From assembly GCF_022179445.1 (NCBI RefSeq), contig NZ_BPQU01000034.1:1-51000 (forward strand): a DNA stretch of 51,000 nucleotides, written 5' to 3'. Both the position numbers and the translations under genes were made by a program. The notes beneath the pieces are model-generated. The model worked only from the letters and a program-made list of their open reading frames with translations. It was not told the DNA's origin and made no database searches. Of the stretch, positions 7,427 to 15,285 are shown piece after piece. Each line of letters begins with the position of its first letter. The stretch's first letter is position 1. The DNA comes from Methylobacterium mesophilicum. GTDB lineage: Bacteria > Pseudomonadota > Alphaproteobacteria > Rhizobiales > Beijerinckiaceae.

Positions 7427-8117
7427 AGCTCAGCTTCTCCTCGAGCAATTCGCCACCCTCGGCGTTCTTCGACGACGCCTCGATGGAGACGATCTCGCCG
7501 GGAACCTCCGGGGCGGTGATGAAGGTGTAGATCATCTTGTCCATGCCGCGCATGCGCTGTTCCATGGCATCCTTGGCGAAGGGCTGGATTTCGACCCGCC
7601 AGCCATCGACCTCGCGGCCGCCGACCGAGACCTTGGTCGGCGTCACGGTCGCAGCCTCACGCAGTCCCTTACGGATGGCGAGCTTCAGGTAACGCGGGTT
7701 GGCCTCCAGCACCTTCGCCAGCGAGCGGAGGTGGTTCTCCAGGAACAGCGAGACCACCGGGTTGCCGCTCATGTCCTCGAAAGGCCCGGCCGGCACGCGG
7801 TTCAGGCCGGAGAACATCATGACGCGGATGTCGCGCGCCTCCGGGCTCTTACCGGGCTCCAGCGTGAGCGTGAGCGTATCCGACAGCGGGGGCCCGAACG
7901 GTCCCTTGGCGATGCCGGACCGGCGCAGATAATCGTACGTGATCGTCGAGCCGGGGGCCGCGTTCTTCATATGCGGCTGCTCGAACAGCAGATCGGCCGC
8001 ACTGGGCGGGGCCGCCGCGTTGACCTGGGTGACCGCTGCGGGCTTGGGCGCATCTTCGGCAAGCGCCGGCATCGCGGCCAGCACCAGCGCGAGGGCTGTC
8101 GTGGCGAGAAGCTTCAC
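7407..8117 (-). CDS. Secreted protein of unknown function downstream of pqqE
   Basis: 236 aa from a GTG that overlaps the pqqE stop (GTGA), which is why I chose it over the longer in-frame extension. The signal peptide is 'MKLLATTALALVLAAMPALA'. The mature protein has no cysteines or membrane segments. It looks like a lipoprotein-carrier-style beta fold: 'GSTITYDYLRRSG', 'LSDTLTLTLEP', 'REVDGWRVEIQPF', 'MIYTFITAPEVPGEIVSIE'. It may therefore bind a hydrophobic ligand or another protein in the periplasm. I cannot name the family. Tight coupling to pqqE and to the following Cys-rich secreted protein implies a shared job, plausibly in PQQ or methanol dehydrogenase maturation (inference). Confidence 0.85.
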   Translation of the reverse strand: MKLLATTALALVLAAMPALAEDAPKPAAVTQVNAAAPPSAADLLFEQPHMKNAAPGSTITYDYLRRSGIAKGPFGPPLSDTLTLTLEPGKSPEARDIRVMMFSGLNRVPAGPFEDMSGNPVVSLFLENHLRSLAKVLEANPRYLKLAIRKGLREAATVTPTKVSVGGREVDGWRVEIQPFAKDAMEQRMRGMDKMIYTFITAPEVPGEIVSIEASSKNAEGGELLEEKLSYDPKAG

Positions 8118-9259
8118 GAGTTGACGTCCTCCTTGAACGGCGACCGGACGTTGCTGCCGATCGTCCGGTACACATAATCCGGCGGCGTCTCGGCCGCCTC
8201 TTCCACGGCCAGCGCCCGCACCTTGGCATGGAGCGGCGAGAGCGAGCAGGCCGGATCGGTCGCCGCGGCATCCCCGGCGAGCGCTAGGGCCTGACACCGG
8301 CAGCCGCCCCAATCTTTCTCCCGACGGTCGCAGGAGCGGCAGGGCTCCTTCATCCAGTCGGTTCCGCGATAGGCGGTGAAGGCCGGCGAATCCCGCCAGA
8401 TCTCACCGAGCGAGTGGTCGGTGACGTGCCAGAACTCGAGGCCCGGGATCGTCTCGGCCGCGTGGCAGGGCAGGACCTTGCCCTGGGGCGTGACGTTCAT
8501 CAGCTTGCGGCCCCAGCCGCCGGCGCAGGCCTTCGGGTATTTCGCGTAGTAATCCGGCACGACGAGGTCGATGACGAGCTGACCCTTGAGGCGCTCGCGG
8601 GCCGCCTCGACGATCCGGATCGAGGCATCGACCTGCGCCTTGTCGGGCATCAGGGCCGCACGGTTGACGTAGGCCCAACCGTAATACTGCGTGTGCGCCA
8701 CCTCGAGACGCTTGGCGCCCATCTTCACCGCTAGGTCGATGAAGCCCTCGACCTCGTGGATGTTGCCGCGATGGATCACCGAGTTCAGCGTCAGCGGCAG
8801 CCCGAGCTCGACCACCTTGGCGGCGAACTCGAACTTTTGGGGCTGCGCGTTCTTCAAACCGCCGATCCGTTCGGCGTTCTGGGCATCGACGCCTTGCACC
8901 GAGAGCTGCACGTGGTCGAGCCCGACATCGTACAGCGCCTGGAGCTTGCCCAGCGCACCGCCCACCCCCGAGGTGATCAGGTTCGAGTAGAGGCCGAGAT
9001 CCGCGCAGGTCTTGGTGATCTCGACGATGTCGTTGCGCGCCGTCGGCTCGCCCCCCGACAGGTGGACGTGGAGGACGCCGAGGCCCGACGCCTCCGTCAG
9101 GACGCGCTGCCACGTAGCAGTGTCGAGTTCGCCGGAGCGGCGATCGAGCTCCAGCGGGTTCGAGCAATAGGGGCAGCGCAGCGGGCAGCGGTGAGTCAGC
9201 TCGGCGAGCAGGCCCACCGGCGCTGGAACGTCCGGCCGGTTCGGCGTCAGTGCGTTCAT
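8114..9259 (-). CDS. pqqE: PqqE, radical SAM enzyme of PQQ biosynthesis
   Basis: 381 aa. With PqqD it cross-links Glu16 and Tyr20 of PqqA by a C-C bond, the first step of PQQ synthesis. The radical-SAM cluster motif is Cys25-PLR-Cys29-PY-Cys32, followed by 'HLSGGEPTAR'. The C-terminal SPASM region carries the auxiliary-cluster cysteines in 'CAGGWG', 'VLPCHAAE', 'CRSCDRREKDWGGCRC' and 'DPACSLSP'. It overlaps pqqCD by 4 nt upstream and the secreted-protein gene by 4 nt downstream, so all four are probably cotranslated. Confidence 0.97.
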   Translation of the reverse strand: MNALTPNRPDVPAPVGLLAELTHRCPLRCPYCSNPLELDRRSGELDTATWQRVLTEASGLGVLHVHLSGGEPTARNDIVEITKTCADLGLYSNLITSGVGGALGKLQALYDVGLDHVQLSVQGVDAQNAERIGGLKNAQPQKFEFAAKVVELGLPLTLNSVIHRGNIHEVEGFIDLAVKMGAKRLEVAHTQYYGWAYVNRAALMPDKAQVDASIRIVEAARERLKGQLVIDLVVPDYYAKYPKACAGGWGRKLMNVTPQGKVLPCHAAETIPGLEFWHVTDHSLGEIWRDSPAFTAYRGTDWMKEPCRSCDRREKDWGGCRCQALALAGDAAATDPACSLSPLHAKVRALAVEEAAETPPDYVYRTIGSNVRSPFKEDVNS

Positions 9260-10353
9260 CGCTCCAGGACCCGTTTTTCCGCCAGCCCGTCCAGCATTGC
9301 GAGGATATCGGCCTCGATGGCCCGCGGATCGGCCGCATAGGTCCGACCCAGCTCATCCGCGATCGCCGCGACGCTGCGGTTGCCGTCCACCAGCTTGAGC
9401 ACCGCCACGGCGTTATCGTCGAGGTCGAAGGTCCGCTCCGGGGCGAGCAGGACGTATTTGCCGCGGGTCTCGTCATGGCGCAGACGCACGCCCCGCGGGA
9501 GGCGCGGCCGGTCGTCAGCCGCCATCTTGCGAACGCCGGCCGCTGTCGTCGCGACAGGTGCCTCCGCGACGAGACCGGTTCCGGGCGTCCAGGCATCCGG
9601 CGGGATCATGCCGGGGGCGACATAGGCGAAATAGAGAGCGTCGAGCTGGGTCCAGAGTACGTTGCACTTGAAGGTCAACGCGGCCATCGCCTGCCGCTGC
9701 AGCTCAGGCGTCGTCGCGTGCGTCTTCACGTAATCGAGGGCGAAGTCGGCATCGCGCGGCGCCTGGGTCAGGCGCTTGTCGAAATAGGCCAGCGTGTCCT
9801 TGGTGATGAAGTCGTAGTTCTTCAGCATCCCGGCGACACGCTCGGAGATGATCGTCGGCGAGAACATCTCGGTGAGCGACGAGGCGATCGCCTCCAGCAG
9901 GCTCTTCTCCGCGACGAAGTGGACGTAGGCCTCTACGGAAAACTTCGTGGCCGACAGGATGCCCCGGGTAGAGAGCACGTAGTCCCGGTCGAACCCGACG
10001 CCCTCGGCGAGCTTCAGCCAGCGCTCGATGCCGCCGTCGCCCGGATGGTCGCCGTCATGATCGACGATGCGCTGGCGCCAGATCCGCCGCAGAGACGCGT
10101 CGGTCATCCTCGCGAGCACGGCGGCGTCCTTCACCGGGATCATCGCCTGGTAATAGTAGCGGTTCAACGCCCAGGCCCGGACCTGATCCTTCGAGAGCTT
10201 GCCGTCATGCAGGAGCCGGTGGAACGGATGCAGGATATGGTACCGGCGCGCGCCGATGTCGCGCAGAGCGGCCTCAAGCTCGTCCGGGGAAAGCAGCCGC
10301 TGGCTCTCGGCAGAGTCGGCGGTCGGCGAAGGGGTCGGGAAGACTGCGTTCAT
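9256..10353 (-). CDS. pqqCD: PqqC/PqqD fusion protein
   Basis: 365 aa. Residues ~20-250 are PqqC, the cofactorless oxidase that performs the final ring closure and oxidation ('RYHILHPFHRLLHDGKLSK', 'NRYYYQAMIPVKDAAVL', 'HDGDHPGDGGIERWL', 'LDALYFAYVAPGMI'). Residues ~275-365 are PqqD, the peptide chaperone that presents PqqA to PqqE ('PRLPRGVRLRHDETRGKYVL', 'LLAPERTFDLDDNAVAVLKL'). A short Ala/Thr-rich linker joins them. The fusion is known in Methylobacterium, while most bacteria have separate genes. The chosen ATG gives a length near the known enzymes. An in-frame extension to 10437 would add 28 residues without family similarity. Confidence 0.96.
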   Translation of the reverse strand: MNAVFPTPSPTADSAESQRLLSPDELEAALRDIGARRYHILHPFHRLLHDGKLSKDQVRAWALNRYYYQAMIPVKDAAVLARMTDASLRRIWRQRIVDHDGDHPGDGGIERWLKLAEGVGFDRDYVLSTRGILSATKFSVEAYVHFVAEKSLLEAIASSLTEMFSPTIISERVAGMLKNYDFITKDTLAYFDKRLTQAPRDADFALDYVKTHATTPELQRQAMAALTFKCNVLWTQLDALYFAYVAPGMIPPDAWTPGTGLVAEAPVATTAAGVRKMAADDRPRLPRGVRLRHDETRGKYVLLAPERTFDLDDNAVAVLKLVDGNRSVAAIADELGRTYAADPRAIEADILAMLDGLAEKRVLER

Positions 10354-10534
10354 GGCGTTACCGGAATCCGTTCTCGGGTCGCGTTTCCTGTACTCCGATC
10401 CCGCCCTCTGTGCGGGGACCACCCCGAGTGACGGCAACGACCGTTCGGAATGATGCCACGCCGGGGCGAATGTCCGGGCTCGGTCCTGATATAGTGCCGG
10501 CTCGGCCCGTACCCAACCGGTGGGCGCGATTGCC

Positions 10535-11434
10535 TCAGAGCGCGAGGCTCAGACCGTCATGGGCCACGGTCCAGCCGGCCGCCTCGACGTCGGCGCGCTC
10601 CGGCGAACCTTCCACCAGGACCGGGTTGGTATTGTTGATGTGGACGAAGACGCGGCGGCCGAGCGAAACGCCGGCCAGCGCATCGATCGAGCCATTGTCG
10701 CCGCGCATCGGCACATGCCCCATCCGCCAGCCGGTCTTGGTGCCGACGCCGGCGCGGATCATGTCGTCATCGTGCAGGACGGTGCCGTCGAACAGCAATG
10801 CGTCCACGCCGGCGATGCGGTCCCTGAGCGCGTCCGTGACGCGGGCGCAACCGGGAATGTAGGCGAGGCGACGGCCGCCCGCCTCAATCAGCGCGCCCAC
10901 GGTGGTCTCGGTCTCGGCGCCGATCTCCATGGTCTCGTCCTCGAGCCAGAGCGGCACCTTGCCGGGGACTGGGAACAGCGTGACGGACAAGCCGGGCAAC
11001 GGCTCGAAACGCTGGTCCATGGCGATGGGCTGACGGGCGACGACGCCCTCGGCCATCACGTCGAACACGCGGTTGGCGTTGACGGAATCCAGGATGCCGC
11101 GGGTGGCGTAGAGTGTGTAGGGCTGGCCCTCGCGCAAGGTGAGCAGCCCCGCCACGTGGTCGACATCTCCGTTCGTCAGGAGCACGGACCGGATCGGCGA
11201 GTGGCGCAGTCCCTCGCGGGGATGCATCTGGGAATTGTCGAAGAGCTGCTGCCGGATATCCGGCGAGGCGTTGACCAGGAGCCAATCGGACCCGTCCGCA
11301 GAGACAGCGATGCTCGATTGCGTCCGTGGGCGCACCCGGTCCGGCTCGGACCGCGCCAGGGTGCAGTTGTGGCAGCGGCAGTTCCACTGCGGGAGGCCGC
11401 CACCGGCAGCGGAGCCGAGAATCACGACGCGCAT
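10535..11434 (-). CDS. pqqB: PqqB, metallo-beta-lactamase-fold PQQ biosynthesis protein
   Basis: 299 aa. A non-heme iron hydroxylase acting on the tyrosine-derived intermediate during PQQ synthesis (family knowledge). Seen: 'VVILGSAAGGGLPQWNCRCH' and the Cys triplet C-R-C-H-N-C (zinc knuckle), then the degenerate metal motif 'LLTNGDVDHVAGLL', and 'GHVPMRGDNGSIDAL' plus 'FVHINNTNPVL' near the C-terminus. It starts 34 nt after pqqA. A 181-nt gap precedes pqqCD, so the second half of the operon may have its own control element. Confidence 0.96.
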   Translation of the reverse strand: MRVVILGSAAGGGLPQWNCRCHNCTLARSEPDRVRPRTQSSIAVSADGSDWLLVNASPDIRQQLFDNSQMHPREGLRHSPIRSVLLTNGDVDHVAGLLTLREGQPYTLYATRGILDSVNANRVFDVMAEGVVARQPIAMDQRFEPLPGLSVTLFPVPGKVPLWLEDETMEIGAETETTVGALIEAGGRRLAYIPGCARVTDALRDRIAGVDALLFDGTVLHDDDMIRAGVGTKTGWRMGHVPMRGDNGSIDALAGVSLGRRVFVHINNTNPVLVEGSPERADVEAAGWTVAHDGLSLAL

Positions 11435-11468
11435 GGTGCGGTTCCCGCGATCCCCGGCCCCTGAAAAC

Positions 11469-11558
11469 TTAGTTGAAGGTGTCGATCTCGGCCGACTCGT
11501 AGCTCGTCACTTCCATGCCGACACAGATCTCGGACACAACAGGGGCAGCCCACTTCAT
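11469..11558 (-). CDS. pqqA: PqqA, 29-aa PQQ precursor peptide
   Basis: This is the ribosomal peptide from which PQQ is cut. The product is 29 aa (starts MKWAAPVVSEICVGMEV, ends EIDTFN) and holds the diagnostic Glu16-x3-Tyr20 pair that becomes PQQ. AGGAGA lies 6 nt before the ATG, a strong ribosome-binding site matching the need for much more precursor than enzyme. It is the first pqq gene, 34 nt ahead of pqqB and about 220 nt after the response regulator. It is too short for most gene callers. Confidence 0.97.
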   Translation of the reverse strand: MKWAAPVVSEICVGMEVTSYESAEIDTFN

Positions 11559-11781
11559 GGTGTTTCTCCTTGGCGGTATCCTCACCAGGCGTCTCGGGTT
11601 CCTAAGAGTACCCTAAGACACTGATGGCGCTCTGGTTTTCCGGCGCGCCCCCGATATCGGCGATTCAGCTGCGGTCTTCAAGCACTAAGTTGCCGGATAC
11701 TCCCAAATTTTTTGTGAGACTCTACCTAAATGCCCGGCTCACGATCAGAAACGTTACCGGATTCGACTTAAGTATAGTGGC
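11559..11781 (-). promoter_or_regulatory. pqqA upstream region with phased CCTAAGA repeats
   Basis: A 223-bp, comparatively AT-rich gap precedes pqqA on the reverse strand. On the + strand it contains two CCTAAGA words at 11601-11607 and 11612-11618, 11 bp apart (one helical turn), about 45-60 bp before the pqqA ATG. A weak reverse-strand promoter candidate is TTGAAG, 17 nt, GATATC (around 11654-11682). The repeats look like a binding site for a dimeric activator or repressor. The neighbouring OmpR-type regulator would be an obvious candidate, but this is inference. Confidence 0.4.
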
Positions 11782-12486
11782 TCATTGACGGAAATCAGGA
11801 CCGCGCAGTTCGAGCATGAAGCCCTTTCCCCGGACGGTGACCAATCCTGGTCCACCGTACCGGACGAAGTCCGCCATCTTGGAGCGGAGATAGCCGATAT
11901 AGACGTCGACCACGTTGAGCGAGAGGCCGCCCTGGCTGGCCCAGAGCCGGTCGAAGATGTCGGCCCGGGACACCGGCTTGCCGATGCTCTCCATCAACAT
12001 GGCGAGGAGGTCGGCCTCGCGCGGCGTCAGGCGCGCGCTGGCCTCGCCGCAACTCGCCTGGCGGGTGTCGAGGTCGAGCATCAACCGGCCCGCGGTGATG
12101 CGCGAGCGCGGCGCCTCGGCCTGCTCGCGCCGCATCAGGTGCGTGCGCAGGCGCGCCACGAGTTCGTCGAACACGAACGGCTTGATGATGTAGTCGTCGG
12201 CGCCGAGCGCCAGGCCCTCGGCGCGGTCGCGGATCTCGTCGCGCGCCGACAGGAACAGGATCGCGCCCGGGAAACCACCCTCGCGCAGGGACCGGCAGAC
12301 ATCGTGGCCGGACCCGTCGGGCAGGTTGATGTCGAGCAGGACGGCGCCGGGCGCCGGATCATGTGCAGCCTTCAACGCCTCGTCGACGCAGGCGGCGGTA
12401 CCGACCTCGAACCCTTCGGCTTCCAGGCCGCGGGCCAACAGCCCCCGGATGTCGATATCGTCCTCGACGATCAGGATCCGCGTCAT
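11782..12486 (-). CDS. OmpR-family response regulator
   Basis: 234 aa. Receiver domain at residues 1-118, with the acidic pocket 'VEDD', phospho-acceptor Asp52 in 'LLDINLPDGSG', the Ser of 'FLSARD' and the Lys of 'IIKPF'. The C-terminal winged helix runs from ~125 to 230 ('LTPREADLLAMLM', 'SLNVVDVYIGYLRSKM', 'VTVRGKGFML'). The ATG at 12486 overlaps the kinase stop by 4 nt, so kinase and regulator are coupled. The pair lies between the fhc operon and pqqA, a place that suggests control of C1 genes, but targets cannot be read from the sequence. It is not obviously MxbM, MxcE or another named methanol-oxidation regulator. Confidence 0.92.
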   Translation of the reverse strand: MTRILIVEDDIDIRGLLARGLEAEGFEVGTAACVDEALKAAHDPAPGAVLLDINLPDGSGHDVCRSLREGGFPGAILFLSARDEIRDRAEGLALGADDYIIKPFVFDELVARLRTHLMRREQAEAPRSRITAGRLMLDLDTRQASCGEASARLTPREADLLAMLMESIGKPVSRADIFDRLWASQGGLSLNVVDVYIGYLRSKMADFVRYGGPGLVTVRGKGFMLELRGPDFRQ

Positions 12487-14117
12487 GCGGCCGGCTCCCT
12501 CACCTGCGCGGCAGCGGCCGTATTCCCGGCCGTGCCGCTCTCCCATGCCGGATCGAGCGCCGGGATGTCCAGGCTGACCCGGGCACCGCGTCCGTCGGGG
12601 CCGGCCCCGAGGCGGATCGAGCCGCCATGCTGCTCGACGATCCAGCGCGCGAGCGCCAGGCCGATGCCGAAGCCGGTCTCGTCGGGGCTCGCTCCGGCGC
12701 CGCGCCGGAAACGCTCGAACAGCTCGGCTTCCGACGCGCCGAAGCCGGGCCCGTCATCGGTCACGGTGATCCGGGCGCGGGCACCTGGCCCGGCCGACAA
12801 GGCAACCTCGACGCGGGCCAGCCCCTTGGCGTGACGCAGGGCGTTATCCACGAGGCTCTCGACGGTCTGGCGGAGCCACTCACGGTCGGCCAAGCACTCG
12901 ACGTCCTGGGTGCCGGGATCGAGGCTCAGACCGACGCGGCGCCGGGCTGCCTCCGACGCCATGTTGTCGACGGCCTCGGCCAGCACCGAGGCGAGGCCGA
13001 GCGGACGTTTGTCGAACTCGATCTCCCCGGATTCCGAGCGCGCGACACGCAGCAGGTCCTCGACCCGAAGCTTCAACCGCTGCGCCCGCTTCCGGATCGT
13101 CGCGAAGACCGGCGCCGGGTCGGCACCTCGGGACGCACCCCGCAGCGCCAGATCGCATTCGCCGAGGATGACGGTGAGCGGCGTGCGCAACTCGTGACTG
13201 ACGTCGGCGAAGAAGCGCCGGCGGGAGCGGTCCACGGATTCCAGGCGGGCGTTGGCGGCGCGCAGATCCGCGGTGCGGGTCGCCACGGTGTCTTCCAGGG
13301 CGGCGCGATCGGCGACCACCCGGGATTCACGCCGGGCGAGGCGTGCGGCCATGCGGTTGACGTTGGTCATCAGCAGGCCGAGTTCGTCGCGGGTCGCCAC
13401 CGACAGGCGCGTATCGAGGGCACCGTGGCCGATGGCGCTCGCCGCCCGCCGGACCTCCTCGATCCGGGCCAAGGTCGGGCGGGTCACCCCGCGATAGAGA
13501 ACTGCCAGCAGCACGAGGGCTGCCGCAACCGCCGACGCTGCGGCCACGCGCAGACGCGCCGACAGGGCGCGGGCCTGCTCGGACCCGAGCGCCATGCTGC
13601 GCCGCTCGGCCTCGATCAGGAACGACAGCGGCTGGCCCGTCATCGCCCCGAAGCCGTTGAGCGCGCCCTTGATCGCGTCCTGGCGCTTCTCCGGTTCGGT
13701 CTGCCGGTTGATCCGCGCGACCTGACGGTCGAGCACGACCCGGGCGGCGCGTAGTTGCGCCATCGGGCGCGTCCGCGCGGCGTATTGCATACGGTCGGCC
13801 GGGTCGTCGCTCGGCGGGAAGCTCTGAGCCAGCGCCTCGTCGACCGTGGTCAGCGCCCGGTCGGCATTGTCGCGGGCGATCGCCATGGCCTCGGGCTGCC
13901 CGTCGGGATTGCCCACGGTCTCGACGGCAGCGAGGCCGAACTGGGTGAGGCGGCCCGACAACTCGGCCAGCAACTCCAGACGGCGCTGCGCCTCGAGGGT
14001 GCGGTCGACGGTGCGTTCGGCCGCCGCGATCGAGGCCAACGCGGCGATGGCCGCCAGCATCACCACGATGGCGGTGCCTCCGAGCAGCAGCGCGAACCGG
14101 AGTTTCAGCGAGCGCAT
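12483..14117 (-). CDS. Membrane sensor histidine kinase
   Basis: 544 aa. TM1 spans ~8-30, a helical periplasmic sensor ~31-188 ('AAVETVGNPDG', 'RQVARINRQTEPEKRQ'), TM2 ~189-208, HAMP ~210-262 and a short coiled coil. The HisKA domain has phospho-accepting His308 in 'ADVSHELRTPL'. The ATPase domain has the N box 'ESLVDNALRHA', the G1 box 'DDGPGFG' and the G2 box 'GFGIGLALAR'. The start was chosen at the ATG giving TM1 immediately; the frame stays open upstream without membrane or family features. The sensor region resembles four-helix bundles that sense small molecules, with no cysteines or heme motif. Its ligand is unknown. Being flanked by fhc and pqq genes suggests a C1 signal. Confidence 0.92.
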   Translation of the reverse strand: MRSLKLRFALLLGGTAIVVMLAAIAALASIAAAERTVDRTLEAQRRLELLAELSGRLTQFGLAAVETVGNPDGQPEAMAIARDNADRALTTVDEALAQSFPPSDDPADRMQYAARTRPMAQLRAARVVLDRQVARINRQTEPEKRQDAIKGALNGFGAMTGQPLSFLIEAERRSMALGSEQARALSARLRVAAASAVAAALVLLAVLYRGVTRPTLARIEEVRRAASAIGHGALDTRLSVATRDELGLLMTNVNRMAARLARRESRVVADRAALEDTVATRTADLRAANARLESVDRSRRRFFADVSHELRTPLTVILGECDLALRGASRGADPAPVFATIRKRAQRLKLRVEDLLRVARSESGEIEFDKRPLGLASVLAEAVDNMASEAARRRVGLSLDPGTQDVECLADREWLRQTVESLVDNALRHAKGLARVEVALSAGPGARARITVTDDGPGFGASEAELFERFRRGAGASPDETGFGIGLALARWIVEQHGGSIRLGAGPDGRGARVSLDIPALDPAWESGTAGNTAAAAQVREPAA

Positions 14118-14196
14118 TGGGTCCGCCCCGCCGGGGCCCGCCGCCAGCAATCGGCAGCCCGACGGCTCAGCGCCGAGGCGCGGTCTCGGGGCGCCC

Positions 14197-14403
14197 TCAC
14201 AGGTTCTTCGGCAGGCTGCCGCGCGCGGCGCAGCGCCAGCGCTCGACGTGCCAGTCCGGATGGGCGGCCTGCCAGGTCGCCAGCGCGCTCTGCGAATGGC
14301 GCAGGCAGATGAAGGGGTTCGAGCCCTCGTAGGACATCTCGATCCTGTCCTCGCGACAGGTCGAGGGCTGGGCGACGAGGCAGATCGACAGAAGCAGGAG
14401 CAT
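14197..14403 (-). CDS. 68-aa small secreted or anchored protein
   Basis: The product starts 'MLLLLSICLVAQPSTC', a short hydrophobic leader, then 'REDRIEMSYEGSNPFIC', 'SQSALATWQAAHPDWHVERW' and RCAARG. Cysteines at about residues 8, 16, 34 and 54 plus conserved Trp pairs look like a small disulfide-stabilised periplasmic domain. Similar short proteins (RSQ...HPxWxVxRWRC pattern) are common and uncharacterised in alphaproteobacteria. The ATG at 14403 is preferred over an upstream start at 14454, which would bury the leader. It lies 84 nt after fhcC and 79 nt before the kinase, all in the same direction. Function unknown. Confidence 0.75.
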   Translation of the reverse strand: MLLLLSICLVAQPSTCREDRIEMSYEGSNPFICLRHSQSALATWQAAHPDWHVERWRCAARGSLPKNL

Positions 14404-14487
14404 GGGCGCCTCCCCAATGTGCCGGCCTCGTGCGGGCCCGCTTGGACAGAGCATATGCCGCGCGCGGCCGCTCTGCCCAGGGTGACG

Positions 14488-15282
14488 TCAGGACGCGACC
14501 CAGATCTCGCCCTTGGCGATGGTCGCGAGGTCTCCGGAATAGCGCCGCAGCGGCCGATCGAGCAGCGCGGCATGCTCTGCGCTGAGGCCCCTGAGCGATT
14601 TTCCGAGGAGCTTCAGGAAGACGAGATCGTGCGTCCCGGTCTCCACGAAGGTCGGCGACATCCGGCCGTGTGAACCGATCAGCAGGGTTCCGCGGCGCAT
14701 GCCGTAGCCCGGGTGGTCCCCGACTGCCAGCGCGGCCAATGTTCCCGCGATCATCCGAGAGCCGGCATAGGCACCCGCCCGGCCAGCCAGGAGAATCCCG
14801 CGCCGCATCCGGTCGCCGAGATGCGCGCCGGCCGTTCCGCGGATGATCAGCGTCGCCCCGTCGAGGCCGGCCTTGGCCGCGTACACGGCACCACCCGCAT
14901 AATCGCCGGCATCGCCCGCGATCGTGATGGTGCCGCCGGCGGCGCCGGCGCCCGCATAGGGCCCGGCATTTCCGCGGACGGTCAGACCGCCGCCGGCCAT
15001 GCCCTCACCGAGGCGCTGGCCGACATCGCCGGTCACGCGGATCGCCCCCTCGGACAGGGCGGCGCCGACCCGGTCGAGGCGCTCGTGGCCGCCCTCGATG
15101 GTCAGCGTCTCGGAGCCGTCCAGCGAGACGGAGAAGCAGTCGCCGAGACGCACGCCGGTGCGGGATGTGCCGACCTCCAGGCGTTCGGCCTCGGCCTGGG
15201 AGAGCCGGCTCAGGGCCAGCGGATTGATGTTCAGGAAGTCGAGCCGCTCGGGCGGGGCTGCGCGCAGGGTGAGGGTGCTCAA
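14488..15282 (-). CDS. fhcC: FhcC, formyltransferase/hydrolase complex subunit C
   Basis: 264 aa. Structural subunit of the Fhc complex that releases formate from formyl-dH4MPT via methylofuran. It is homologous to archaeal FmdC/FwdC. It shows the repeated beta-helix pattern 'GGLTVRGNAGPYAGAG', 'GGTITIAGDAGDYAGG', 'GATLIIRGTAGAHLGDRM', the same repeat fold as the C-terminal domain of glutamate synthase. The 'HDLVFLKLLGKSL' tail is typical. The start is 3 nt after the fhcD stop. It is the last subunit gene in fhcBADC. Confidence 0.95.
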   Translation of the reverse strand: MSTLTLRAAPPERLDFLNINPLALSRLSQAEAERLEVGTSRTGVRLGDCFSVSLDGSETLTIEGGHERLDRVGAALSEGAIRVTGDVGQRLGEGMAGGGLTVRGNAGPYAGAGAAGGTITIAGDAGDYAGGAVYAAKAGLDGATLIIRGTAGAHLGDRMRRGILLAGRAGAYAGSRMIAGTLAALAVGDHPGYGMRRGTLLIGSHGRMSPTFVETGTHDLVFLKLLGKSLRGLSAEHAALLDRPLRRYSGDLATIAKGEIWVAS

Positions 15283-15285
15283 GGC

